Position numbers and translations under genes: made by a program
Assembly (NCBI GenBank): GCA_964636325.1
Contig: CAZWRV010000023.1
Location: 5,646-69,645 of the forward strand
DNA length: 64,000 bases
Reading direction: 5' to 3'
Source: CAZWRV01 sp964636325
GTDB taxonomy: Bacteria; Verrucomicrobiota; Lentisphaeria; Victivallales; GWF2-50-93
The notes under the pieces: model-generated
What the model saw: only the letters and a program-made list of their open reading frames with translations
Told to the model about the DNA's origin: nothing
Database searches by the model: none
Shown: piece after piece, positions 25,286-33,822 of the stretch
Position numbering within the stretch: the stretch's first letter is position 1
Layout of the letters: the number at the start of each line of letters is the position of its first letter

Positions 25286-28200
25286 TTAAGGCACGACCGT
25301 CGCGCTCCATGGCAGGGAGGCACCTTGGAGCGGCCACCATGCGCGCCGCCCCTCGCAGTCGGCCGCTTCGACATAGAATTCCAGCATGCCCTCCAGTATC
25401 TGGCCGTCCGCGATGCTGGCCCCCCATGAATCCCTGAAGCGCCTTGTCATCGGAACGTGGTTCCAGTCCTTGGCGCCGTTCTGGCGCCAGCACAGTGCTA
25501 CCGAGGCGATGCCGCGGTCGCTCATCGCTACGACGTTCATGTTCAGGGCTGCTCCGGCGCGGACGCAGGAATACGGCTTGCAGGCGATGATCCTCGGCGC
25601 TTCAGCCGCGGAACCTGCGCAAGCCGCCGCGGCATGCGAGCGAGGACTTTCCCATCCGTCGGCGGCTACGGAAGTTACGGCATATTCATAGGCACCGGGC
25701 TTTACGGTGCGGTCGCAGAACATCTGGCACGAGCCTGAAAGCGGCGCCCTGTTAACCTTCTTCCAAGCGCCGGCGCCGCCGGCATTCCGCCTGTAGAGAT
25801 TCTGGGCGGCGGCACGAAGTCCGGGATTCCATGAAAGCCAGACCTCGGCCTTTCTTCCGACGGCGGAGATCTCCCGCGGAGGCGCGGCCGGCATAAATTC
25901 CTCGAGGCGACCGACGGTCTCCCAGTAGAGAGGGAGCGGCTTTACGTTCAGCGTGCACAGCGTGCCGAAGTCGCAGCGCGTGGTCAGCTTGCGGGCGAAC
26001 GCATGCAGGGCCCCCTGCATTCCGGCGGGTATCAGGGCCGCATAGGCGTCCGCCGCGAGTTTCGCGGCCTTCGCGTGGTCGCCGTCCTTCTTCGCGGCTC
26101 CGGCCGCGGCCAGGGCGGTTTCGACCAGTTCGCCGTCCGCGAGAAGCATCACGGCGGCGTTGAAATCCAGCGCGAAGCCGATTGTCTCCGCCAGATAGTC
26201 GAGCCGCTCCAGGCGCTGCAGACGCTTGTCCTTCAGATATTTGCGACGCAGGCTTTCAAGGCTGCGACGTATCCCCTGCAGAGTCCGCCGGCGCGATTCG
26301 GCGCCCGCGTTGCGCCAGATGTGGTGGATGGCGATGAGGAAGCTGTCGAGGGACATGTAGGAACGGCTCGTCATGCCGAATGCCACCAGGAGCGGCCGGA
26401 TCGCATAGACGTCCTCCTCTATGGTCCGCAACGCACGGCGGAGGCATGGCTCCGGGCTCTCGGCGGACGCGAGCTTTTCCAGGGCTGCGACGGCGTTCTG
26501 CAGCTCTTTCACCCCGAGTCGCTCATAGTCGTACCTTGATTCGGCCTTGCCTCCCGCATCCTGGATCAGGTGGAACGCCGCCTCCGAATCCTTGGACTGC
26601 GGAACTTCCGCCAGCGCCTCGGCGGCCTTCTTCGCCATCGGGACAAGGTATTCCACGGCCTTCGCGTCGCATTCGAAAGGATAGTGCGGCACTGCGCCCG
26701 TCCAGCGCATGCGGCTGCATTCCGCTGTGCCGCGCACACCGGCCCAGCGGGCGCCCAGCTTCTGGAGAGTTTCGATATGCCGCCCCATCGCCTCCTCCTG
26801 GTCCGGGCCGAAGCTGTGCCGCGCAAGCCGGCGGTAGAAACTGTTCGGAGTCAAGGAAGAATCCCAGGCGAAACGGGCGATGTAGCCGGTCTCCTCCTCG
26901 ACGTCACGCGTGCGCCACTGGAGCGTGAGCAGGCCCTGACACCCCTTCTTCAATGCGTCAGGGGCGAGCAGGCCAAGGGACTCGACGTGCGGCTGCCTCA
27001 CGTCGCACGCCTCGATGTCTCCTTCGACCCACGGCATGGCCCAGCGCTCGCGCTCCGGCGGGAGCATCCCCCAGGGCGAACTGACATTGGGGCCCATGGA
27101 CGCGTCTATGTTGTCGTGGCACGTGAATATCACATTGGACGGCAGGAACTTGTCGTATCCGACGCAGTAGTCGGCGAACTGCATCCAGCGGTCTCCTCCC
27201 CAGCCGACGAAGACCATGGGCATTCCCGGACGCAGCTCCTCCAGCACCTCAAGCGCGAATTCCGCGAAACGTCCGCAGCGGACCGCCTCCCACACGCGCT
27301 GCTCGTTGCCGACATGGAAGAAATATTTACGCCTGCGCTCCATCAGGCCTGCTGCCGCAGTGCCGCGCGCGGGCGCCTCGCTGCCGACGCATCCGCCGCT
27401 CTCGTGCTGCCACAGGGCGAAATGGGTGAGGTGCGGATTACGCAGCAGGAACTGGCGCACGCGCGCCTTGAAACGGGCTTCCGCGCCGGAATCCGCCGGA
27501 TCCTGGCGCGGGATCTCGAAGCCGGCCGCGACGCCGACTCCCGCCCGGCGGGCATAGCGCGTCGCCTCGCTGAACATCTCCTCCGACCGCTTCACTTCCG
27601 TGAGCAAATCGGGCATGTCCTCGCCGCATGGGCTCGAGAAAATCTCCGCGTCGAAACAGCGTCCGGTGCCGAACGAGAACTGCGAGGTCCGCAGCGATGC
27701 CAGCGCGCCCCAAGGCTTGGTCAGCGAGTTCGGCGTCACGCCTCCGGCAAGATATTCGCCGTCGATGTCGTAGGCCGCCCCAGGCTCGCCGTCATACCAG
27801 TGCATCAGCAGCATGTTGCAGCGCATCCGCGAAAGCTGGTCGAAGTAGAACTTGTAGTCGTCCAGCCCCCAGGTCGTGGGGCCGCACAGGAAGTTGTAGT
27901 GCAGCATGTTGCCGCGGACCTTGAATACGGGAACGTCCGTGCGGTCGAATCCGGCCGGCAGTGCGGCGTCGGCGGGAAGTTCCGGGAACGTGTCGCCTCC
28001 GGCGTAGAAGCCCATGCCGAGCTCCTCGAGCAGTCCGTAAACGCCGTAGAGGACTCCGGCCGGCGCGGCGGCCGCGACTGCGACGAACCGTCGGCCCCCC
28101 TTGGAAACCGCCGCCAGGCGATAGCCTTGATCCCCCAGCTTTTCCGGCTCGGGCTTCACACCGAGCGCCGCGGCCAGCTTCGCGTCCAGCACCACCGCGG

Positions 28201-28363
28201 CGCCTTTCGCCGGGAGCGCGGCAGTTATCCTGGAGATACGACCGGTGAGGAGATAGAGGTATCGCGCCAGTTCGCCCGCAGCGTAGCGTTCGGTCTCATG
28301 CGCACGGGCTCCGACGACGACTGCGGCTCCGGCGAGAGATACTTTAGAATCTGTCTTCATCAT
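25286..28363 (-). CDS. Very large glycoside hydrolase-like protein
   Basis: The ATG at 28363 is preferred because GAGGA lies five bases before it; an ATG at 28375 is also in frame. The 1,025-residue protein has an N-terminal alpha/beta domain (AAGELARYLYLLTGR, then GVLYGVYGLLEELGMGFYAG) like the GH67/GH20 N-terminal domain. A barrel-like centre follows (NLLMHWYD-type segment MRCNMLLMHWYDGEPG, HFALWQHESGG, MVFVGWGGDRWMQFADY). After it come a long helical region of about 300 residues and two beta-sandwich segments, one FN3-like (PGAYEYAVTSVAADGWESPR). No signal peptide is visible, so it is likely cytoplasmic. Catalytic residues and substrate are not assignable. It is transcribed with no gap problem after the 28394 gene, 30 bp upstream. 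Confidence 0.6.
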   Translation of the reverse strand: MMKTDSKVSLAGAAVVVGARAHETERYAAGELARYLYLLTGRISRITAALPAKGAAVVLDAKLAAALGVKPEPEKLGDQGYRLAAVSKGGRRFVAVAAAAPAGVLYGVYGLLEELGMGFYAGGDTFPELPADAALPAGFDRTDVPVFKVRGNMLHYNFLCGPTTWGLDDYKFYFDQLSRMRCNMLLMHWYDGEPGAAYDIDGEYLAGGVTPNSLTKPWGALASLRTSQFSFGTGRCFDAEIFSSPCGEDMPDLLTEVKRSEEMFSEATRYARRAGVGVAAGFEIPRQDPADSGAEARFKARVRQFLLRNPHLTHFALWQHESGGCVGSEAPARGTAAAGLMERRRKYFFHVGNEQRVWEAVRCGRFAEFALEVLEELRPGMPMVFVGWGGDRWMQFADYCVGYDKFLPSNVIFTCHDNIDASMGPNVSSPWGMLPPERERWAMPWVEGDIEACDVRQPHVESLGLLAPDALKKGCQGLLTLQWRTRDVEEETGYIARFAWDSSLTPNSFYRRLARHSFGPDQEEAMGRHIETLQKLGARWAGVRGTAECSRMRWTGAVPHYPFECDAKAVEYLVPMAKKAAEALAEVPQSKDSEAAFHLIQDAGGKAESRYDYERLGVKELQNAVAALEKLASAESPEPCLRRALRTIEEDVYAIRPLLVAFGMTSRSYMSLDSFLIAIHHIWRNAGAESRRRTLQGIRRSLESLRRKYLKDKRLQRLERLDYLAETIGFALDFNAAVMLLADGELVETALAAAGAAKKDGDHAKAAKLAADAYAALIPAGMQGALHAFARKLTTRCDFGTLCTLNVKPLPLYWETVGRLEEFMPAAPPREISAVGRKAEVWLSWNPGLRAAAQNLYRRNAGGAGAWKKVNRAPLSGSCQMFCDRTVKPGAYEYAVTSVAADGWESPRSHAAAACAGSAAEAPRIIACKPYSCVRAGAALNMNVVAMSDRGIASVALCWRQNGAKDWNHVPMTRRFRDSWGASIADGQILEGMLEFYVEAADCEGRRAWWPLQGASLPWSATVVP

Positions 28364-28393
28364 GCATTTCCTCATGTAAAGATGAGCCTTTCT

Positions 28394-29251
28394 TCATTCC
28401 TTCCTCTTGATGCTCGCCTTTGAGCGGGTCTCCTGGAGCTTGATGTCCTTGTGCGACTTTTCCAAGATGCCGAGCGAGATGTCTATGCACTCCTGCGCCT
28501 CCATCGGAGTCATGGTACCGACGGTCACCATGTCCTGCGGACGGAGCGTGTTCCACACGAAGCTGAATGCCTGGAAGGGCCTGAGCTGGCCGGCGGCCAT
28601 CGGCTTGATGGTCATCACAGGCTTCTTCGAATTCAGAATCACGCGGTTTATCCAGTCCACCTCGACCTGCATGAGGAAGCCCATCGCGTTGTAGATGGAT
28701 ATGTATGTCTCCACGTCGAGACCGCTTTCGTCCGCGAAGACAATGGACTCCGGCATGTGCGTGCTGAGCCCGGGTATCATGCCGCGCTCCCTGATCATGC
28801 GGGAAAGCTGGTCCATCCAGCGCACCTTGCGCGTGCAGCGGTCCACCAGCGCGTCGACGGTGCTCTGGTGCGGAAGGCAGAAGGTGGCCCCTAGCCTCTT
28901 CTCCTCGTCGAAAATCTTCTCCGCCTCGGAACCGAAGCCTTTTGCGGGTGTGTCGGGACTGACAGGGATGCCGGGCGTGGAGACGATTATCATCTTCTTC
29001 CCTGTGCGCTGCTGAGCCTCCTGTATCCCCTCCCAGAGCTCCTTGCGCTGGACAAACCCCATCACGGCGTCGACGCCGTTTTTCAGGTAGACCTCGAGGA
29101 TGTCCGCGATCTTCTCCCTGTTGGCGATCTTGGACTTTATATAGTCGTCCTTCGAGACCGTGGCATGGCTGAACCCGAGGAACCAGTTGCTCCCGATGAT
29201 CATCCTCGGCAGCGAAACACCTCCTACCGTCGTCCTTGGAAAGCTGTTCAT
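28394..29251 (-). CDS. TIM-barrel-like protein of unknown function
   Basis: The start is the ATG at 29251, with AAGGA just upstream. The 285-residue protein begins MNSFPRTTVGGVSLPRMIIG, then GSNWFLGFSHATVSKDD. The regular alternation of strands and helices, with NGVDAVMGFVQRKELWE, GLSTHMPESIVFADESG and KPVMTIKPMAAGQLRPF, suggests a barrel distantly like aldo-keto reductases or dihydrodipicolinate-type enzymes. I do not recognise the family and see no catalytic motif. It precedes the large hydrolase-like gene by 30 bp on the same strand and the two are probably one operon. Confidence 0.6.
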   Translation of the reverse strand: MNSFPRTTVGGVSLPRMIIGSNWFLGFSHATVSKDDYIKSKIANREKIADILEVYLKNGVDAVMGFVQRKELWEGIQEAQQRTGKKMIIVSTPGIPVSPDTPAKGFGSEAEKIFDEEKRLGATFCLPHQSTVDALVDRCTRKVRWMDQLSRMIRERGMIPGLSTHMPESIVFADESGLDVETYISIYNAMGFLMQVEVDWINRVILNSKKPVMTIKPMAAGQLRPFQAFSFVWNTLRPQDMVTVGTMTPMEAQECIDISLGILEKSHKDIKLQETRSKASIKRKE

Positions 29252-29297
29252 GTCCTTAAATCTCCTCAGTTGCAGATTTCCTGACCCCCATCTCTTT

Positions 29298-29324
29298 TTC
29301 CCACGGATGAGGATGTCTGAGTTT
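29298..29324. repeat. Short dispersed repeat (TTTCCCACG...GGATGTCTGA)
   Basis: This 27-bp stretch matches 25169-25197 with few differences, and both copies follow a TTTCCTGACCC motif by varying distances. It may be the eroded end of a larger element. Confidence 0.4.
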
Positions 29325-29457
29325 GCATGCGCCATTCTGTCATCTTGCATATCTGTAATTATAGCATCCGGCAGGAATTATTCACGGGCGCCGAACAATT
29401 CATTGCCGCTCCTTTGAATCATCCGCGGATTCGGCCTATATTCATTATGAGGTGATT

Positions 29458-29565
29458 GCAAAACTAAGTTTTGCATCCCTGGTGTCGGGTGTCAGTAAAT
29501 TCAGGAAAAACAAGTGATAATGTTTTTTTCATCCTGCTGACACCTGGACACTGACACCTGGACAC
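29458..29565. repeat. Small hairpin and 14-bp tandem repeat
   Basis: GCAAAAC-TAA-GTTTTGC (29458-29474) forms a perfect hairpin. Two exact tandem copies of TGACACCTGGACAC follow at 29538-29551 and 29552-29565. They lie in the gap upstream of the Gfo/Idh/MocA gene. GAGGTGATT before the hairpin is shared with the element at 32429. Confidence 0.5.
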
Positions 29566-29624
29566 CGCCAATTGCAGACTTTTGCGATTGGCCCATATGT
29601 ATTCATTTAACCGAGGGTTTTCAG

Positions 29625-30521
29625 ATGGGAAAAGAAACTAAGGTCGCGCTTGTCGGACTGGACACTAGCCACACGGTCGAATTCGTGAAACGTATGCAGG
29701 CGCCGGACTGCCCGCCGGACCAGAAGGTGGAGGGATTGAGGGCGGCAAGCTGCCTCCGCTTCCCCTCGCCCTTCCAGAGCGAGGAAGGGCAGGACGCCCG
29801 GCAGAAGCAGCTTGAAGGATGGGGCGTGAAAGTCATGCGCAACTTCGACGAGGCCGTCAGCGGCTGCGATGCGATCATGATAGAGATCAACGATCCATCC
29901 TTCCACCTCGAATACTTCAAGAAGTGCGCAAATCTGAAGAAGCCCATATTCCTCGACAAGCCACTTGCCGACAAAATCGGCAGCGGAGCCGAGATAGCGC
30001 GGATTGCGAAGGAAAAGGCGCTCAGAATTTTCTCGTCTTCGTCCTTGCGCTTCGTTCCAGAGCTGCTCGGCGCCTGTGCGGAAATGCCGGCATCCCCCTA
30101 TGCGACGGTCTACGGCCCGCTAGGCGAAGCGCCCGCGGGGAGCTCGGTCGTGTGGTATGGAGTCCACGCCTTCGAGATGCTTGAAAGGGCGATGGGGATC
30201 GGCGCGTCATGCGTGACCTCGCTGGCCGCCGGCTCCGGCGTCGTCGCCGTAATAGACTATCCCGACAGAAGGAGAGGCATCGTCGAGCTCACCATAGGAG
30301 CATGGCAATACGGGGGCTGCCTCAGGAACGGCTCAAAGGCGGTCGCATTCTCCGTCGACATGTCCAGAGCATACAAGCTCGAGCTTGACGAAGTCGCAAA
30401 ATTCTTCGGCGGCGGAGAACCGCCGGTCGCAATGGAAGACACCGTCGAAGTCATGGCGCTCCTCGACGCCGCGGACCGCTCCGCGAAAAGCGGAAGAACC
30501 GAGGCGGTCTACCGCAAGTAG
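29625..30521 (+). CDS. Gfo/Idh/MocA-family oxidoreductase
   Basis: A 298-residue protein with an N-terminal Rossmann fold: KVALVGLDTSHTVEFVKRM, in which the usual GxGxxG is replaced by GLDTSH, a variant seen in a branch of the family. The DAIMIEINDPSFH segment and the LKKPIFLDKPLAD block (EKP-like, with Lys followed by Pro) support the family. The C-terminal half (GVHAFEMLERAMG, with the expected His) is the substrate domain. These enzymes oxidise or reduce sugars and cyclitols with bound NAD(P). At 298 residues it is shorter than the usual 340-380. It is alone on its strand between minus-strand genes, so its partners are unclear. Confidence 0.78.
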   Translation: MGKETKVALVGLDTSHTVEFVKRMQAPDCPPDQKVEGLRAASCLRFPSPFQSEEGQDARQKQLEGWGVKVMRNFDEAVSGCDAIMIEINDPSFHLEYFKKCANLKKPIFLDKPLADKIGSGAEIARIAKEKALRIFSSSSLRFVPELLGACAEMPASPYATVYGPLGEAPAGSSVVWYGVHAFEMLERAMGIGASCVTSLAAGSGVVAVIDYPDRRRGIVELTIGAWQYGGCLRNGSKAVAFSVDMSRAYKLELDEVAKFFGGGEPPVAMEDTVEVMALLDAADRSAKSGRTEAVYRK

Positions 30522-30530
30522 CGGAGATTC

Positions 30531-30604
30531 TCCTCTGAAACTTGCCTCTAAGCGGCGCAGACATTCCTGTCCGCGATTCCGCAGGTAGGAATACCTGCGC
30601 TACA
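30531..30604. repeat. Dispersed repeat with two hairpins, copy 1
   Basis: TCCTCTGAAAC is followed by the hairpin CGCAGACATTCCTGTCCGCG (imperfect) and the perfect hairpin GCAGGTAGGAATACCTGC. The copy at 37154-37225 matches closely. It lies between the convergent oxidoreductase and pseudopilin genes. Confidence 0.65.
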
Positions 30605-30669
30605 CCGAGTTTCCCATCGACAGAACCGCATATGTCGCAGATCGGCGTTTCCTGAAATTTGATCTGAAG

Positions 30670-31506
30670 TCAGAACGCCGGATCCTGGGTGGTCTGGGTG
30701 TTCCAGCTGTAGCTGCCGTTCATCCAAGGGCACGGCAGATCCGTCTGGGCCGCCACCGGCCCTCCGCCGCGGGTGCGCGACTCGACATGCCCGTCGTTGA
30801 ACGCGCAGTTGCGGTCGTAGGGCATGTAGTTCGTCGCCGAGCCGCCCGTCCACCATGCGATCCCTGGATTCCTGCCGTGCGGTTCGCGCATTATCCAGCC
30901 CTGGCTGCCCCAGGGGGCGATCATCAGGGTAGGACATACGAAGAGCGTGCGCATGCCTTTTGTCACAAGCTTGACGTTCACATCGCGGATCAGGCTCTGC
31001 TGCTGCGGCTGGTAGCCGGATCCCGCAGGCCAGCGGTTCTGCGGATAGTCATAGACCGTATAGTCCCCCTGGGAAAGCGGGCCGCCGTAATAGTAGTGGC
31101 CGTCACTCCCGTCGTCACCGGCATGCCAAGTCTCCCATATGTAGCCGCCGTAATACCCGGTGCAGCTTGTCCCGCCGTCCGAATTGTACTTTCCGTCGAT
31201 CATGAGCTGCTTCCAGAAGTGCCCCTGGCCGTAGGCGGTGAACCAGTCCGGCGCCAGGCTCTTGTCGCAGGACGCGGGAAATTCCATGTTGTCCGCGGCG
31301 TAGGCGTGCGCCGCCGCACCGGTCTGCTTAAGGTTGGCAACGCAGGCGATGCGGCGCGACTTCTCCTTCGCGTTCCTGAGGGCGGGGAGGAGCATAGATG
31401 CGAGGATCGCGATGATCGCGATTACGACCAGCAACTCGATGAGCGTAAAATATTTTCCGGATGAAAATATTTTACCGTTGGAATGGATTTGAGGGAACTG
31501 CTCCAT
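30670..31506 (-). CDS. Pseudopilin-like protein (prepilin-type N-terminal domain) 1
   Basis: The start is the ATG at 31506, after AAAGGAAACGCA. The 278-residue protein has a 19-residue leader followed by FTLIELLVVIAIIAILASML, the prepilin-type transmembrane helix with Glu at +5. The residue before the cleavage point is Tyr, not Gly. The rest is a secreted domain rich in Gly, Trp and Tyr, ending with CAFNDGHVESRTRGG, like the C-terminal DG motif of processing-associated pseudopilins in Lentisphaerota and Planctomycetota. The function is unknown; proposed roles include surface assembly or substrate capture. It is 63 bp downstream of pseudopilin 2, both after the regulator at 33673. A perfect inverted repeat lies inside the leader-coding part. 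Confidence 0.85.
   Translation of the reverse strand: MEQFPQIHSNGKIFSSGKYFTLIELLVVIAIIAILASMLLPALRNAKEKSRRIACVANLKQTGAAAHAYAADNMEFPASCDKSLAPDWFTAYGQGHFWKQLMIDGKYNSDGGTSCTGYYGGYIWETWHAGDDGSDGHYYYGGPLSQGDYTVYDYPQNRWPAGSGYQPQQQSLIRDVNVKLVTKGMRTLFVCPTLMIAPWGSQGWIMREPHGRNPGIAWWTGGSATNYMPYDRNCAFNDGHVESRTRGGGPVAAQTDLPCPWMNGSYSWNTQTTQDPAF
31445..31475 (-). promoter_or_regulatory. Perfect inverted repeat inside the pseudopilin 1 leader
   Basis: Arms GTAAAATATTTT (31445-31456) and AAAATATTTTAC (31464-31475) are exact complements around a 7-base loop. It encodes the GKIF and GKYF residues just before FTLIEL. In mRNA it would be a 12-bp stem about 30 bases after the start codon. Confidence 0.6.
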
Positions 31507-31569
31507 TGCGTTTCCTTTCACTCTTATATCCATATATGCAAAGCGACTCAGGCACTCAGCGACTTCCAT

Positions 31570-32397
31570 CTATTGTTCCGGCCCCTGCTTCCGGAAGAAT
31601 TTCGCATGGCCGTCAAGCCATCCGATGTTGCAGTCCAAGGGGCCGCCCTCAAGATAGTTCCAGTCGAAGCGCCGGTTGCCGTGCGGCGTAGTCATGGTGA
31701 AGTTCACGCCGTCGGAAGTTGAGAACCAGTATCGGCAAGAGATCATGGCGTAGTTGGTCTTCGGATTTGGAGGGACGCAGCGGTCAAGCGGTCCGTTGGT
31801 GCAGTCGACAGTGACAGTCTCGCCCCTGTTATACATATCCTCCCCTCCTTTTTTCCAGAAGTTGAAGGGACCCCACGGCTCCCAAGTCGCATGATGCCAC
31901 AAGCTCATGCCCGGCACGAGGACCTTGAAATATGATTTCTGGGTGATGCTCCAGCCTATCTGGGGGTCCGTCTCCCATCCGTTCGGAGCTGCGCCTATCG
32001 GATAAGTCAGGGTTGCTCCCGAACTCGGGTTGTTCTTCGTAGTGCAGCACTGGCCGAGACCTGTTGCGAAGTTGTCGGGATTGACCTGCTGGGCCCATAT
32101 CATCGAGTATCCGCGCACGATAGACCCGTTCGTATTTCCTGGGGCGCTGGGATGGGAGAGGACGCTTGGCAGGCTTTGATAGTCGACCTGGTAGGCAGCG
32201 ATCAGCAGCAGAGACTGGCGCATGTTCGAAGTGCAGGAGATGATGTTCGCCTGCATCCTTGCGTTGCGGAGCGCAGGCAGCAGCATCGCGGCGAGGATCG
32301 CGATGATCGCTATGACCACCAAAAGTTCTATCAGCGTGAAAACCTTGCTGAAAATGGATTTGTTGCCTGCCGGGGGTAATCCTTCTCCGTCGAACAT
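31570..32397 (-). CDS. Pseudopilin-like protein 2
   Basis: The ATG at 32397 is preferred because GGAGGG lies seven bases upstream; the ATG at 32412 is also in frame. The 275-residue protein has a 19-residue leader ending in KV, then FTLIELLVVIAIIAILAAML, so the -1 residue is Val instead of Gly. The extracellular part contains CTSNMRQSLLLIAAYQVDY after the helix, then aromatic-rich loops, and ends with NIGWLDGHAKFFRKQG, carrying the DGH motif. It follows the GntR/LacI-type regulator (ends 32561) by 163 bp on the same strand, and pseudopilin 1 follows 63 bp later. The two share the same overall plan but differ strongly after the helix. Confidence 0.85.
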   Translation of the reverse strand: MFDGEGLPPAGNKSIFSKVFTLIELLVVIAIIAILAAMLLPALRNARMQANIISCTSNMRQSLLLIAAYQVDYQSLPSVLSHPSAPGNTNGSIVRGYSMIWAQQVNPDNFATGLGQCCTTKNNPSSGATLTYPIGAAPNGWETDPQIGWSITQKSYFKVLVPGMSLWHHATWEPWGPFNFWKKGGEDMYNRGETVTVDCTNGPLDRCVPPNPKTNYAMISCRYWFSTSDGVNFTMTTPHGNRRFDWNYLEGGPLDCNIGWLDGHAKFFRKQGPEQ

Positions 32398-32434
32398 CGC
32401 AGCGCCCTCCATTTCTTGAGTTATACCTGAGGTG

Positions 32435-32535
32435 ATTTCAAAACTCCCAAGGCGGTCATGGCAAGCATGGCCGTCCATGCTCGAAACGAGCATAAAAATG
32501 GTGGGACGCGCTTGCCGCGTCCGCAGTTTTGAAAT
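32435..32535. repeat. Inverted-repeat element between regulator and pseudopilin 2
   Basis: Arms ATTTCAAAACT (32435-32445) and AGTTTTGAAAT (32525-32535) are exact complements 79 bp apart. The left flank GAGGTGATT is shared with the hairpin at 29458. The interior is GC-rich with short direct motifs (GCATGG, GGCGGTC). Confidence 0.55.
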
Positions 32536-32560
32536 TGCCCCACCCCTATCATCCTTTATC

Positions 32561-33673
32561 TCATTGATACGCCTGCAACCCGGAAGCCCTCTGGTGCATG
32601 GCCCTGCCCTCCTGCCGCATATTCTTGCAAGACGCAAGCGCCTCATGCTCGAAGACGGCCGGCACAAGGATGTCGGGCTGGCGCCTTTTACCTTCGCGCT
32701 GGCAGCTGAGGCTTTTCACGTCGAGGCGGATCAGCGCGTCGCAGTCAAGCCCCAGGCGCATCACCGGCACACAGCTCGGCGGCCGGTCCGGGAAGTTGCA
32801 GTGGGCCACGACCGTCATCTCCTCCGGAATGCGCACGCCCGTCCGCGCAAGCCCTTCCGTGGCGGCCTCGACAAGATGGTCGTCACGTATTATGAGGGCG
32901 TCCGGACGCTCCTTTTCGGATAACCCCATGAGGAGCAGCGCGGCCTGACGCGCCGACCAAGGATGCCAGGGGGTGCAGTTCTGCGTCAGCTTGGGGCTGC
33001 TCAGCTTCCTTGCGGCCAGATAAGATATGTCCTCCTCCATCTCCTCGCGGTGAAGATACGATCCTATTACTGCTATCCTCCTCCGCCCGATTCCGGCAAG
33101 GTGGCCGACCGACTTCTCGAGGAAAAGACGATGGTCGAACATGATGCACGGGAATGTGTCGCTCTCCCTGGCCCGGCCGTGGGCCACCCGGGGCAGGCCC
33201 TTCTGTACGAGAACTGGAGTATCCTCCAAGTTGTATGGAGGGTTTAGAAATATCAGGCCAGCCACGCGGTGCGACTCGACGTCTTCGATCAGCCGCCTGT
33301 AGCCTTCCGTCTCGATGTGGGCCTCCTCATAGCAGTAGGACGTGAACGTGCACCCCCCCTCCTCCGCCAGCCTCATCGCGGCCCGCTGCATCGACAGAAG
33401 AAAGCGCGACTCGGAAAACGGAATGTATGAGACAAGGCCGTATCGGCACAGGTGCGGCGGATTGTCCGAGACTATCGTCCCGCCGATCCCGCTCGTATGG
33501 ACAAACCCGTCCCTGATGAGGCTGTTTATCGCCACCTGTATGGTCTGGTTGCTGACGCCGAAGCGCCGCTGCAGCTCCACGCGCGTAGGCAGCCGGCTCC
33601 CGGGCTTGAACCTGCCGCCCACGATCTCCATCCGGAGATCATTCAGTATGCCGCCGTATTTCTGAACCGCCAC
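32561..33673 (-). CDS. GntR-type regulator with LacI-like sensor domain 1
   Basis: A 370-residue regulator read from a GTG at 33673; the paralogue at 58113 aligns from the same point. Residues about 5-75 are a GntR winged helix (EIVGGRFKPGSRLPTRVELQ and RFGVSNQTIQVAINSLIRDG), and residues about 85-350 are a LacI/periplasmic-binding-like ligand domain. Signature stretches shared with the two other regulators of the window are PPHL after the wing, ALIIRDDHLVEAATEGL and AHCNFPDRPPSCVPVMRLG. Such proteins repress sugar genes until a sugar binds. It is followed by pseudopilins 2 and 1. An AT-rich upstream region with the palindrome AATCTAGATT (33701-33710) is a likely operator. Confidence 0.88.
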   Translation of the reverse strand: MAVQKYGGILNDLRMEIVGGRFKPGSRLPTRVELQRRFGVSNQTIQVAINSLIRDGFVHTSGIGGTIVSDNPPHLCRYGLVSYIPFSESRFLLSMQRAAMRLAEEGGCTFTSYCYEEAHIETEGYRRLIEDVESHRVAGLIFLNPPYNLEDTPVLVQKGLPRVAHGRARESDTFPCIMFDHRLFLEKSVGHLAGIGRRRIAVIGSYLHREEMEEDISYLAARKLSSPKLTQNCTPWHPWSARQAALLLMGLSEKERPDALIIRDDHLVEAATEGLARTGVRIPEEMTVVAHCNFPDRPPSCVPVMRLGLDCDALIRLDVKSLSCQREGKRRQPDILVPAVFEHEALASCKNMRQEGRAMHQRASGLQAYQ

Positions 33674-33690
33674 GGGAATGCGTCCATGTG

Positions 33691-33745
33691 AATATTTATC
33701 AATCTAGATTCATTATATATCATTTTAGACTATATGTCAAGGCGG
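33691..33745. promoter_or_regulatory. AT-rich promoter/operator region of regulator 1
   Basis: It contains the palindrome AATCTAGATT (33701-33710) and a second CTA-rich half-site, TTTTAGACTATA, about 20 bp further on. The CTAG(A/T)TT core recurs upstream of the related regulator at 58113. Autoregulation is inferred. Confidence 0.45.
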
Positions 33746-33822
33746 CACTATGAAATATTCCGCTTTTGAGGCTTTCACGTTATGGGTGAAAGCCGTTTCC
33801 CGCATATTTTCAACCCGCCTGG

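Noticed and set aside
26570..28423. A 617-codon open frame on the plus strand opposite the large hydrolase-like gene
   Set aside because: Long antisense frames are expected at this base composition. There is no motif, and the minus-strand protein has a recognisable domain layout.
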